Position numbers and translations under genes: made by a program. A stretch of 64,000 bases of DNA from Prauserella marina (GTDB lineage: Bacteria; Actinomycetota; Actinomycetes; Mycobacteriales; Pseudonocardiaceae). Position 1 is the stretch's first letter, and each line of letters opens with the position of its first letter. This document shows positions 52,331 to 60,925 of the stretch, piece by piece. A model generated the notes under the pieces. The model searched no databases. It was given only the letters and a program-made list of their open reading frames with translations, and was not told the DNA's origin. Where the stretch lies: positions 6,673,001-6,737,000 of the forward strand of contig NZ_CP016353.1 of assembly GCF_002240355.1 (NCBI RefSeq), given 5' to 3'.

Positions 52331-53589
52331 CCTTCGCGACACCGCCGGTCACCGGTTCGGTTCCCGGCGAGCTGCTTGCCTCGGCCAACGCCGCGGCTGT
52401 CAGCCTCGGCGAGCTGGGCGTTGGCGAGGGCGACCGGATCGCCATCGACTCGCCGACCGTGCTTCCGTGGCTGCTCGGGGCCGATCTACTCGGCGCAGCC
52501 TCCGTCGTGATCGACCCTTCGTGGCCTGCCGAGCACCGGCAGGGCGTGCTCGACGACGCCCGTCCGCGCACCGTGGTCGGGGCGGACCTCGACCCTCGCG
52601 AGTTTTTCGCCGAGCGAGCGGCCGGTACCGGGTCGACCGTGTTCTACCTGCCGACGACTTCGGGCAGCAGCGGGAGGCCGAAGGTGCTCGCCCGCACCCG
52701 CGACTCCTGGCTGCGCAGCTTCGCCGCGCTCGGCCCGATCGGCGGCCCTGTGCTCATCCCGGGCCCGCTCAGCTCGTCGCTGTTTCTCTTCGGCGCGCTG
52801 CACACGCTGTGGTCCGGTGGCAGCCCGCTGCTGAGGCCGAGGTGGAGTCCCGCCGAGGCCCGCGAGGCCCAAGCCGTGCACCTGGTTCCCGCGATGCTGG
52901 CCGGGCTGCTGACCGAGCTGGACCGAACCGGGGGGCCGTGCGCGCTGCGCACCGTCGTCTGTGGAGGCGCCGAACTCGGCCAGCGACTGCGGGAACGGTT
53001 TCACCGGCTGCTCCCCGAGGCGGAGCTGATCGAGTACTACGGCTCGGCCGAGCACTCGTTGATCGCCATTCGCAGGGGCGCAACGCTGATGCGGGTTCCG
53101 GATGTCGATCTCGACGTCCGGGACGGCGTGTTGTGGGTGAGGTCACCGTTGGCGTTCTCCGGCTACCTCCGACAAGGCGTGCTCGACCCGGCAGGGGAGT
53201 GGTCGACGGTCGGTGACCTCGCCGAGGTCGCGGCTTCCGGCGAGGTGACCGTGCACGGAAGGGGCAGTTCCACCATCACGAGCGGGGGCAACCTCGTCCC
53301 AGCCGAGGAGGTCGAGCGGGTTCTTCGCGCGGTAGCGGGGGTGACCGACGTCGTCGTCTCCGGTACGCCGCATCCGAGGCTGGGAGCCGTCGTCACGGCG
53401 GTCGTCGAGGGAGCGCCTTCGCTTCGCGAGCTGCGACAGGCGGCCCGCGCGGCGCTGCCTCCCGCGAAGCGCCCGCGCCGCTGGCTGGTCACGACGACGC
53501 TGCCGAGGACGGCGTCGGGAAAGCCGGCGCGCTCGGCGATCGCCGAGCGACTGCGAGACGAGACGTTGACGGCGGAGCCGCTGGTATGA
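52327..53589 (+). CDS. AMP-forming acyl-CoA ligase in the biotin operon (YhfT-like)
   Basis: 420 residues, shorter than a usual acyl-CoA ligase (500-600), with a compact N-terminal part. P-loop-like motif LPTTSGSSGRPKVLARTRDS, then ELIEYYGSAEHSLIAIR (A5-type), STVGDLAEVAASGEVTVHGRGSSTITSGGNLV (A7/A8 with the GD and hinge) and LPRTASGKPARSAI (A10 lysine). Such enzymes activate a carboxylic acid with ATP. Operons joining bioY, a ligase and a thiolase are known in Bacillus (yhfU-yhfT-yhfS), where the product is unclear; a biotin or pimelate-like acid is a reasonable guess. Overlaps both neighbours by four bases. Confidence 0.88.
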   Translation: MTFATPPVTGSVPGELLASANAAAVSLGELGVGEGDRIAIDSPTVLPWLLGADLLGAASVVIDPSWPAEHRQGVLDDARPRTVVGADLDPREFFAERAAGTGSTVFYLPTTSGSSGRPKVLARTRDSWLRSFAALGPIGGPVLIPGPLSSSLFLFGALHTLWSGGSPLLRPRWSPAEAREAQAVHLVPAMLAGLLTELDRTGGPCALRTVVCGGAELGQRLRERFHRLLPEAELIEYYGSAEHSLIAIRRGATLMRVPDVDLDVRDGVLWVRSPLAFSGYLRQGVLDPAGEWSTVGDLAEVAASGEVTVHGRGSSTITSGGNLVPAEEVERVLRAVAGVTDVVVSGTPHPRLGAVVTAVVEGAPSLRELRQAARAALPPAKRPRRWLVTTTLPRTASGKPARSAIAERLRDETLTAEPLV

Positions 53590-54701
53590 CGGCCGGGGAT
53601 GCTCCTGTCGTCGTCGCGGCGCTGCGTTCACCCATCGGTTCGGCAGGCGGGGCGCTGCGCGGGTATCCGGTGGCCGAACTCGCCGCGCCAGTGCTGCGCG
53701 CCGTACTCGACGCGACTGGTGTGGACGAACTAGCTGACGTCGTGCTCGGCAACGTCTTCGGCCCTGGCGGCAATCCGGCGAGGGTCGCCGCGTTGCGGGC
53801 GGGGCTCGGGGTTCCCGGCATGACGGTGGACCGGCAGTGCGCGAGCGGGCTCGCGGCAATCGCCACGGCAGCAGCGATGATCAGGGCAGGCGAGGGCGAG
53901 GCGTACCTCGCCGGCGGGGTGGAAAGCGCGTCGACGGCGCCGTACCGGGCCTGGCGCACCGAACCGCCGACCTGGTACGACAGGGCGCCGTTCGCACCGG
54001 CCGACATCGGTGATCCGGACATGGGCCCCGCGGCCGACCTGGTCGCGGCCGAAGCGGGGATTTCCCGCGAACGACAGGATCTCTTCGCGACGCGCAGCCA
54101 TGAGCGAGCCGTCGCGGCCCAGCGCGCGGGCACCTTCGATGCGGAGATCGTCCCTTTCGGAGAGGTCACGCACGACGAACGGCCCCGCGCCGGGTTCACC
54201 TTCGAACGGCTCGCCCGCTTCCGGCCCGCTTTCAGCGAGGAAGGAACCGCGACAGCGGCCAATTCGTGCGGTATCAACGACGGAGCGGCCGTCGTGCTCA
54301 TCGTGAGTGAGTCGATGCGTGAACGGCTCGGGCTTCGCGGGCTGCGATTGCTTTCCTCGGCGACCTCGGCCGTCGACCCCAACCGGCTCGGGCTCGGCGC
54401 GGTGGGCGCGATGCGCCAGGTCAGTGCGGCATTGCCTGCCGCACCGGACGTCGTGGAGTTCAACGAGGCGTTCGCGGGGCAGACACTCGCCTGCCTCGAC
54501 GCGGCGGGTATCGACGAGCACACGGTGAGTCCCGACGGCGGTGCGATCGCGCTGGGACATCCGTGGGGTGCCTCAGGTGCGGTTCTTGTCGTCAGGTTGT
54601 TCACTCGGCTGGTGAGAATGGGCGGTGCCCGCACCGGGCTCGCCGCGCTGTCGGCGGGAGGCGGCGTCGGCGTCGCGACGGCGTGGGAGGTGACATCGTG
54701 A
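53586..54701 (+). CDS. Thiolase-fold protein in the biotin operon (YhfS-like), second Cys replaced
   Basis: 371 residues, thiolase fold. The nucleophilic Cys85 is present (DRQCASGL), as are Asn293 in FNEAFAGQ and His325 in GHPWGASG. The second catalytic cysteine of the C-x-GGG-x-G loop is replaced by Ser356 (ALSAGGGVG). Thiolases condense or cleave 3-ketoacyl-CoA; the missing base may change the reaction. It lies between an acyl-CoA ligase and bioM, with overlapping starts (ATGA, GTGA), so one polycistronic unit. Likely works on the CoA product of the ligase. Related to YhfS of Bacillus by context. Confidence 0.88.
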   Translation: MTAGDAPVVVAALRSPIGSAGGALRGYPVAELAAPVLRAVLDATGVDELADVVLGNVFGPGGNPARVAALRAGLGVPGMTVDRQCASGLAAIATAAAMIRAGEGEAYLAGGVESASTAPYRAWRTEPPTWYDRAPFAPADIGDPDMGPAADLVAAEAGISRERQDLFATRSHERAVAAQRAGTFDAEIVPFGEVTHDERPRAGFTFERLARFRPAFSEEGTATAANSCGINDGAAVVLIVSESMRERLGLRGLRLLSSATSAVDPNRLGLGAVGAMRQVSAALPAAPDVVEFNEAFAGQTLACLDAAGIDEHTVSPDGGAIALGHPWGASGAVLVVRLFTRLVRMGGARTGLAALSAGGGVGVATAWEVTS

Positions 54702-55372
54702 TCGAGTTCGACGGCATCGGCCATCACTACGGCAAGCGCACCGTACTGTCCGATGTGGACCTTTCGCTGCCCGAGCGACGCGTGGCCTTCGTCGGCGCCA
54801 ACGGATCGGGAAAATCGACACTGGCCCGCATGATCAACGGCCTCGTGCTCCCCGAAAAGGGATCCGTGCGGGTCGAAGGGCTCGATCCGGCGAAGAACGG
54901 GCGTGAGGTGCGCCGCAAGGTCGGCTTCATCTTCACCAACCCGGACAGCCAGATCGTGATGCCGACGGCAGGTGAGGACGTCGCCTTCTCACTGCGAAAA
55001 AGCGAACTGTCCAAAAAGGAGCGAGCGGCGAAGGCGGAGCGCGTGCTCGCCGACTACGGCCTCTCCGGATACGCCGAACATCCGGCCCACCAGCTTTCCG
55101 GAGGCCAGAAGCAGCTGCTCGCGCTGTGCTCGATGCTGGTGCTCGACCCCGACGTACTGGTGTGCGACGAGCCGACGACGCTGCTCGACCTCCGCAACAA
55201 ACGCAGGTTCGCCGAGACGCTGCGGGAACTGCGGCAGCAGGTCGTGCTGGTCACCCACGACCTCGAACTGCTGGACGACTTCGAAAGGGTCGTCGTACTC
55301 GACGAGGGCAGGGTGGTCGCCGACGACGAACCACGGCCCGCGTTGACGTACTACCGGAAGCTCGTGGAATGA
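54698..55372 (+). CDS. bioM: BioM, ATPase of the biotin ECF importer
   Basis: 224 residues. Walker A GANGSGKST, Q-loop FTNPDSQIVMPTAGEDVAFSL (NPDxQ is the ECF ATPase type), signature LSGGQKQLLAL, Walker B VLVCDEPTTLLDL and His switch VTHDLELLDD. GTG start with GGGAGGTGACATC upstream; the longer frame overlaps the thiolase gene and is rejected. Drives biotin uptake with BioN and BioY. Confidence 0.94.
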   Translation: MIEFDGIGHHYGKRTVLSDVDLSLPERRVAFVGANGSGKSTLARMINGLVLPEKGSVRVEGLDPAKNGREVRRKVGFIFTNPDSQIVMPTAGEDVAFSLRKSELSKKERAAKAERVLADYGLSGYAEHPAHQLSGGQKQLLALCSMLVLDPDVLVCDEPTTLLDLRNKRRFAETLRELRQQVVLVTHDLELLDDFERVVVLDEGRVVADDEPRPALTYYRKLVE

Positions 55373-55980
55373 CGCCCTTCGGACTCACCGAGCCGGGTTC
55401 GAGCTTGCTGCACAGAACACCGGCGGGCTGGAAGCTGCTGGCACTGCTCGTGCTCGCGGCCGTCGTGTTCGTGGTGCGGTCGCCAGTGTGGCTCGGCGGA
55501 ATCACGGTGGTCGTCCTGCTCGGGTACGCGCTCGCGCGAATTCCCGCACGCCGTTGCCTGCACACGGCACGCACCCTCGCCGTGCTCGTGGTGTTCGTCT
55601 TCGCGCTGCAATCGTGGCTGCTGGGCATCGAAGCCGCGGCCGTGATCTGCCTTCGCATCGTCGCCGCACTCGCCGCGGCCAACCTGTTCACGCTGACGAC
55701 GAAGGTCGACGACGTGGTGTCCGCCGTCGAACGCGGACTGCGGCCGTTGCGCCGGTTCGGGATCAAACCGGACCGGATCGGCCTGCTCGTCGGACTGACG
55801 TTGCAGGCGGTCGCCGCGATCTCCGGCATCGCCGGTGAGGTACGCGAGGCCGCGAAAGCGCGGGGAGCGCAGCGGTCGCCGACCGCGTTCGCCGTGCCGT
55901 TTCTGGTACGCACGCTGCGGCACGCCGACGAGCTGGGCGAAGCGCTCGCCGCCCGCGGCATCGGCGACCGCGGGCGGTGA
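55369..55980 (+). CDS. bioN: BioN, transmembrane T component of the biotin ECF importer
   Basis: 203 residues with four to five helices, the CbiQ/EcfT type: GSSLLHRTPAGWKLLALLVLAAVVF near the start, and the coupling helices VVSAVERGLRPLRRFGIKPDRIGLLVGLTLQAV and VREAAKARGAQRS, where the ARG motif docks the ATPase. ATG overlaps bioM by four bases. Last gene of the biotin operon; converges on the M20 peptidase gene. Confidence 0.92.
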   Translation: MTPFGLTEPGSSLLHRTPAGWKLLALLVLAAVVFVVRSPVWLGGITVVVLLGYALARIPARRCLHTARTLAVLVVFVFALQSWLLGIEAAAVICLRIVAALAAANLFTLTTKVDDVVSAVERGLRPLRRFGIKPDRIGLLVGLTLQAVAAISGIAGEVREAAKARGAQRSPTAFAVPFLVRTLRHADELGEALAARGIGDRGR

Positions 55981-55986
55981 GCGACC

Positions 55987-57405
55987 TCAGCTCCTCGCGT
56001 GCGCGTCGAGGATGTGCGCGACCGCCTCGGTGACCCGCCTCGCCTGGTCGAGATGCAGCCACTCGTCGGGAACGTGCGCGTTGGAGTCGGGCCCGAGCGC
56101 TCCGGTGACGAGGAACTGCGCACGCGGGTACTTCTCGCCGAGCAAGCCCATGAACGGGATCGAGCCGCCGAGCCCTACCGCGCGCCACGGCTGCCCGAAC
56201 ACCTCGTCGCTGACCTTTCCGAGCGCGTCGGCAAGCCATGGCGCCGTCGCGGGCGCGTTCCAGCCGTCCGCGTGTTCGGTCGAGGTGATCTCGATGGTCG
56301 CCGAGTACGGAACGTCCGTGGTGAGCGCCTTTTCGATGGCGGCGAGCGCACTCGCCGAGTCGGCGGTGGGCGGCAGCCGGAAGCTGAGCGCCAGCGTGGT
56401 CGCCTCACGCAGGACGTTGCCCGCGTCGGCAGGCTCTGGGAAGCCCGAAGCGCCGATCACCGACAGCGTCGGCCGCCAACTGTTGCCGAGCAGCAATTCG
56501 ATCTCGTCATCGGCGACGGGCCGCGTCGAGCCGTTCAAAGGGAACGTGCCGCGCGAGCCGCCCGGCGAAACCTCCGCGGTCGCGGCGATTTCCTCCCTGC
56601 GGTTGGCGGGCACCTCGACGTTGCACTCGGCGAGCAGGATCTCGCCGGTCGCGGAGTTCTCGATGCGCTCGATGAGGTTGCGCAGGACCCGGAACGAGCT
56701 GGGAACGACGCCACTGGCGAGTCCCGAATGCTGCGCCGAGTCGAGCACCCTCGCGGTGACGTGGACCTGCGCGAGCCCGCGCAGGCTCGTGGTGAGCCAC
56801 AGCCGGTCGTAGTCGTTGCCGCCCGAGTCGAGGCACACGACGAAGGTGACCTCGCCGAGCCGGTCACTGAGGTGTTCGAGGTAGGCGGGCAGGTCGGGGC
56901 TTCCCGATTCCTCGCCCGTTTCGAGCAGGACGACCGCGCGGGCATGGGCGCCGCCGTTGGCCCTCAGCGCCTCCATCGCGACGGTTGCCGCGTATCCGGC
57001 GTAGCCGTCGTCGGCGGAACCCCTGCCGTAGAGCTTGCCGTCCTCGACGACCGCCTTCCACGGACCGAGGCCGTCCGACCAGCCACCGACCGGCGGCTGT
57101 TTGTCGAGGTGGCCGTAGAGCAGCACGGTGCCCTTGTCCTCGGCGCCCTCGGTGGCCGGGACGTCGAGCAGCAACACGGGGCTGCGGTTGCCGAGCCTGA
57201 CCACGTCGATGGCGGCACCGGGGATCTCCCTTTCGGCCAGCCACGCCTTGACGTGATCGATGGCGGCGTCGAGCTGACCGGTTTTTGCCCAGTCCTTGTC
57301 GAACACCGGCGAGAGCGCGGGGATTTCCACGAGTCCGGAAAGGCTGGGCAGTACGTCATTCGCCCACCGGTCACGAACGCTGTTACTCACAGTTTGCTGG
57401 TCCAC
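55987..57405 (-). CDS. M20-family metallodipeptidase
   Basis: 472 residues. Dinuclear zinc site of M20: LLYGHLDKQPP (first His/Asp), GRGSADDGYAG (bridging Asp), LLETGEESGSPDLP (catalytic Glu and zinc Glu) and VCLDSGGNDYDRLW. The lid domain is in the middle (about 210-330). It cleaves dipeptides or acylated amino acids in the cytoplasm. GTG at 57405 is chosen by homology; the longer frame would overlap the promoter of the Liv-type operon. It converges on bioN. Confidence 0.92.
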   Translation of the reverse strand: MDQQTVSNSVRDRWANDVLPSLSGLVEIPALSPVFDKDWAKTGQLDAAIDHVKAWLAEREIPGAAIDVVRLGNRSPVLLLDVPATEGAEDKGTVLLYGHLDKQPPVGGWSDGLGPWKAVVEDGKLYGRGSADDGYAGYAATVAMEALRANGGAHARAVVLLETGEESGSPDLPAYLEHLSDRLGEVTFVVCLDSGGNDYDRLWLTTSLRGLAQVHVTARVLDSAQHSGLASGVVPSSFRVLRNLIERIENSATGEILLAECNVEVPANRREEIAATAEVSPGGSRGTFPLNGSTRPVADDEIELLLGNSWRPTLSVIGASGFPEPADAGNVLREATTLALSFRLPPTADSASALAAIEKALTTDVPYSATIEITSTEHADGWNAPATAPWLADALGKVSDEVFGQPWRAVGLGGSIPFMGLLGEKYPRAQFLVTGALGPDSNAHVPDEWLHLDQARRVTEAVAHILDAHARS

Positions 57406-57499
57406 TCCGCCATCCTGCCATCGGCGTAAGCAACCGCTAAATGTCACAGTTCGGCTCGGGTCTTGCTGTGCGCAGCGTGAACGCATAACGTCCATATCC

Positions 57500-57514
57500 G
57501 ATGTGATCCACATC
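57500..57514. promoter_or_regulatory. Inverted repeat before the Liv-type operon
   Basis: GATGTG-ATC-CACATC is a perfect 6-3-6 inverted repeat, 17 bases before the first GTG. Position suggests an operator or leader hairpin. No regulator is encoded nearby. Confidence 0.4.
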
Positions 57515-57531
57515 ACTTTGATGGAGGATCG

Positions 57532-58326
57532 GTGACTCCCATGCTGTCCGTGAGCAACCTCGAAGTCGTCTACGACGACGTCGTGCCCGCGCTCCGCGGA
57601 CTGAGCATCACGGTGCCTTCCGGCGCGATCGTGGCGTTGCTCGGCGCCAACGGCGCTGGCAAGACCACCCTGCTGCGCGCGGTCACCGGCCTGCTCGTCC
57701 CGCATCGCGGCAAGATCACCAAGGGCGCCGTACGGCTCGCCGGAACCGACGTCACGGGCGCCGACGCCGCCTTCATCGTCCGCAACGGCATCGCCCAGGT
57801 GATGGAAGGCAGGCGGATCTTCGCCGAGATCACGGTTGAGGAAAACCTCAAGGCGGGCGCGTACAGCAGACGAAACCGCGGCGAAATCCGCGAGTCCTAC
57901 GTGCGGGTGCTCGATCTCTTCCCCGTGCTCGCGACGAGGCGCAAGGCCATCGCGGGTTACCTCTCCGGCGGCGAGCAGCAAATGCTCGCCATCGGAAGAG
58001 CACTCATGGCCGCGCCGAAGCTGTTACTGCTCGACGAGCCTTCACTCGGTCTCGCGCCCCGCCTCGTCGAACAGGTCCGCGACATCATCACGCACATCAA
58101 CCGGCAGGGAACCAGCGTGCTGCTGGTCGAACAGAACGCCGTCATGGCGCTGTCGGTCGCAGGGTCGGGATACGTGCTCGAAACCGGAAAGGTCGTCAAG
58201 GAAGGCGAATCGGCCGCATTGCTCGCCGACGAGGACATCAGGGAGTTCTACCTGGGGGCAAGCGCCGAACACCGGTCGTTCGCCGAGGTCAAGAGCTACC
58301 GGAGGAAGAAGCGATGGAGCGCCTGA
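57532..58326 (+). CDS. Branched-chain-type ABC importer, ATPase (LivF type)
   Basis: 264 residues. Walker A GANGAGKTT, the LivF trait GIAQVMEGRRIFAEITVEENL, signature LSGGEQQMLAI, Walker B LLLLDEPSLGLAP and the EQN-type switch VLLVEQNA. The C-terminus (SYRRKKRWSA) is an extension. GTG start with GGAGGATCG before it. First gene of a six-gene operon that includes an acyl-CoA ligase. Confidence 0.94.
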   Translation: MTPMLSVSNLEVVYDDVVPALRGLSITVPSGAIVALLGANGAGKTTLLRAVTGLLVPHRGKITKGAVRLAGTDVTGADAAFIVRNGIAQVMEGRRIFAEITVEENLKAGAYSRRNRGEIRESYVRVLDLFPVLATRRKAIAGYLSGGEQQMLAIGRALMAAPKLLLLDEPSLGLAPRLVEQVRDIITHINRQGTSVLLVEQNAVMALSVAGSGYVLETGKVVKEGESAALLADEDIREFYLGASAEHRSFAEVKSYRRKKRWSA

Positions 58327-59090
58327 CGCCGCTGCTCGAAGCATCCGGGCTGACCCTCCGCTTCGGCGGGGTGACAGCGTTGGACGACGTCGGTTTCGAG
58401 GTCGGCGGCGGCGAACTGTTCGCGATCATCGGGCCGAACGGTGCAGGCAAGACGTCGATCTTCAACTGCCTCAACGGGGTGTACCGCCCGCAGCGGGGCA
58501 CGATCACCCTCGAAGGGACCTCGCTCGTCGGGCGCGCCCCTGCCGCGATCGCCGCGATGGGTGTCGCGAGGACGTTCCAGAACCCCGGACTGTTCAGCAG
58601 GCTCACCGTGGTCGAAAACCTGATGCTCGGAAGGCACCACCTCATGCGCACCGGGTTCTTCTCCGGCATGGCGTGGTGGGGAAGGGCCAAGCGGGAGGAG
58701 ATCCGGCACAGGGCAGCCGTCGAGGACATCGTCGATCTGCTCGAACTTGAGCCGTACCGGTGGTCGCCCGCCGGACTGCTGCCCTACGGCGTCGCGAAGC
58801 GGGCCGAACTGGGCCGCGCGCTCGCGATGGAGCCCAAGTTGCTGCTGCTCGACGAACCGGTCGCCGGGATGAATCTCGAAGAGACCGAGGACACCGCGCG
58901 CTACCTGCTCGAAGTCCGAGCGGAACTCGGTATCGCCATGATCCTGGTCGAGCACGACATGAGCCTGGTGATGGACGTCGCCGACCGGGTGCTCGCGCTC
59001 GACTTCGGGAAGGCGATCGCGACAGGGAAACCCAGCGAGGTCCAGCACGATCCCCTCGTCGTCGAGGCATACCTCGGCGGTGCGGCGTGA
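58314..59090 (+). CDS. Branched-chain-type ABC importer, ATPase (LivG type)
   Basis: 258 residues. Walker A GPNGAGKTS, the LivG trait GVARTFQNPGLFSRLTVVENLMLGRH, Walker B LLLLDEPVAGMN (NxEE following) and ILVEHDMSLVMDVADRVLALDFG. The signature segment LLPYGVAKRAELGRAL is a weaker LSGG-type, as usual in LivG. Overlaps livF-type by 13 bases. Confidence 0.94.
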   Translation: MERLTPLLEASGLTLRFGGVTALDDVGFEVGGGELFAIIGPNGAGKTSIFNCLNGVYRPQRGTITLEGTSLVGRAPAAIAAMGVARTFQNPGLFSRLTVVENLMLGRHHLMRTGFFSGMAWWGRAKREEIRHRAAVEDIVDLLELEPYRWSPAGLLPYGVAKRAELGRALAMEPKLLLLDEPVAGMNLEETEDTARYLLEVRAELGIAMILVEHDMSLVMDVADRVLALDFGKAIATGKPSEVQHDPLVVEAYLGGAA

Positions 59091-60925
59091 AGACCGCGGC
59101 CGGTGGGCTCGGCACGAAGCCGGTCCGGCACGCCGACGACGCCGAGCCGACATTGCCCGCGCGGTTGCTCGCCAACGCACACCACCGTCCCTCCGCCGTC
59201 GCGCTTCGCGAGAAGCACCGCGGCTACTGGCGGGAATGGACCTGGTCGGAATACGCGCGCAGGGTCGCCAACACGGCGGCAGCCCTGCGGCGACTGGGCG
59301 TCGCGCGAGGTGAACGCGTCGCCATCCACGCGGAGAACCGGCCGGAGTGGGTGATCGCCGACCTCGCGGCGCAGAGCATCGGGGCCACCAGCGTCGGGAT
59401 CTACCCGACGTCGCCGTCGGCCGAGGTGGAGTACCTGCTCGCGCATTGCGGCGCGACCGTGCTCATCGCAGAGGACGAGGAGCAACTGGACAAGGTCCGC
59501 GCGGTACGCGGCAAGCTTCCCGCGCTACGGCACATCATCGTCATCGACACTCGCGGGATCGGAGACGAGGATCTGCTGACCTTCGCCGCGCTGGAGGAAA
59601 TCGGCGCGAACACCGACGATCCGCTCGCCGCGCTCGCCGAGTCGGTCGCCGCGCTCGACCCCTCATCGCCCGCGATCATCGTCTACACGTCGGGAACGAC
59701 GGGCCCGCCGAAGGGCGCCCTGCTCTCGCACGCGAACCTCACTGCCTCGGCGAGCACGTTCCTCACCGCGCTCGGCGGCACTTCGGCCGACGAAGTACTC
59801 AGCTACCTCCCGCTCTGCCACATCGCGGAACGGCTCACCTCGGTGATCGACTCGGTGTGGGCGGGCTCCGTCGTGAACTTCGGCGAGGGTGGGCCTGCCT
59901 TCCCCCGAGACCTCCGCGACATTCAGCCAACCGTCTTCCTCGGCGTGCCGAGGGTGTGGGAGAAGCTGCTCGCCGGTGTCGAGTTGCGCATGGCTGACGC
60001 GTCGCCGTTCAAGAAGCTCGTGTACCGGTCGTGCCTGCGGCAGGGCAGGCGGATCGCGCCATCGAGGATGCGCGGTACCACCGGTCTCACCGACCGGTTG
60101 ATCCTCGCGTTGTGCGAGCTGCTGATCTTCCGCACGTTGCGGGAAAAGCTCGGCATGGTGCGAGTGCGGGTCGCGTTGAGCGGGGCGGCCCCGATCGCGC
60201 CCGAAGTGCTCGAATTCCTGTGGGCCATCGGCATCCACGTCAGGGAGGGGTACGGACAGACGGAGAACACGGCGATCTGCACGCTCACTCCGGCAGACGA
60301 CATCCGGCTCGGCATGGTCGGCACCGCGCTTCCCGGCGTCGAACTGTCCATTGCGGACGACGGAGAGATCATCACAAGGTCGGCCGGTGTCTTCCTCGGC
60401 TACCTCGACGATCCCGAAGCGAGCGCGCAGGCCGTCGACGAGCAGGGCTGGTTGCACACCGGCGACATAGGGGTCGTCGACGCCGACGGGTTCCTTCGCA
60501 TCACCGATCGCAAGAAGGACATCATCATCACGGCAGGCGGCAAGAACGTCTCGCCTTCGGAGATCGAGAACCGGCTCAAGGTCTCGCCCTATGTGCGCGA
60601 AGCCGTCGTGATCGGCGACCGGCGCAAATACCTGACCGCGTTGATCGGTATCGAGTCCGACGTCGTCGGTGAATGGGCGAGCAGGAAGGGCATCGGGTAC
60701 ACCACCTATGCCGACCTTTCCGGAAAGCCCGAGGTGACGACTCTGATCCAGACCGTTGTCGACAGCACGAACGCCGTACTCGCCGACGTCGAACGGATCA
60801 AGCGCTTCACCCTGATCACGCGGGAACTCGATCACGAGTACGGCGAACTGACCGCGACGCACAAGGTCAAGCGGGCCGCCGTGGCGAAACTGTTCGGCGG
60901 CGAGATCGAGGCGATGTACCGATGA
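59087..60925 (+). CDS. Long-chain-type acyl-CoA ligase in the Liv operon
   Basis: 612 residues, FadD15-type. AMP-binding motif IIVYTSGTTGPPKGALLSH; EGYGQTENTAICTLTPADDIRLGMVG; GWLHTGDIGVVDADGFLRITDRKKDIIITAGGKNVSPSEIEN, and a C-terminal HKVKRAAVAKLF lysine. It makes acyl-CoA from a carboxylic acid, ATP and CoA. Placement between ABC ATPases and permeases suggests that the imported acid is activated on entry. GTG start overlaps livG-type stop (GTGA); the 109-codon upstream frame is rejected. Confidence 0.94.
   Translation: MKTAAGGLGTKPVRHADDAEPTLPARLLANAHHRPSAVALREKHRGYWREWTWSEYARRVANTAAALRRLGVARGERVAIHAENRPEWVIADLAAQSIGATSVGIYPTSPSAEVEYLLAHCGATVLIAEDEEQLDKVRAVRGKLPALRHIIVIDTRGIGDEDLLTFAALEEIGANTDDPLAALAESVAALDPSSPAIIVYTSGTTGPPKGALLSHANLTASASTFLTALGGTSADEVLSYLPLCHIAERLTSVIDSVWAGSVVNFGEGGPAFPRDLRDIQPTVFLGVPRVWEKLLAGVELRMADASPFKKLVYRSCLRQGRRIAPSRMRGTTGLTDRLILALCELLIFRTLREKLGMVRVRVALSGAAPIAPEVLEFLWAIGIHVREGYGQTENTAICTLTPADDIRLGMVGTALPGVELSIADDGEIITRSAGVFLGYLDDPEASAQAVDEQGWLHTGDIGVVDADGFLRITDRKKDIIITAGGKNVSPSEIENRLKVSPYVREAVVIGDRRKYLTALIGIESDVVGEWASRKGIGYTTYADLSGKPEVTTLIQTVVDSTNAVLADVERIKRFTLITRELDHEYGELTATHKVKRAAVAKLFGGEIEAMYR

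Noticed and set aside
58760-59086. 109-codon upstream extension of the acyl-CoA ligase
   Set aside because: Lies inside the LivG-type gene; the GTG at 59087 gives the family's normal start.
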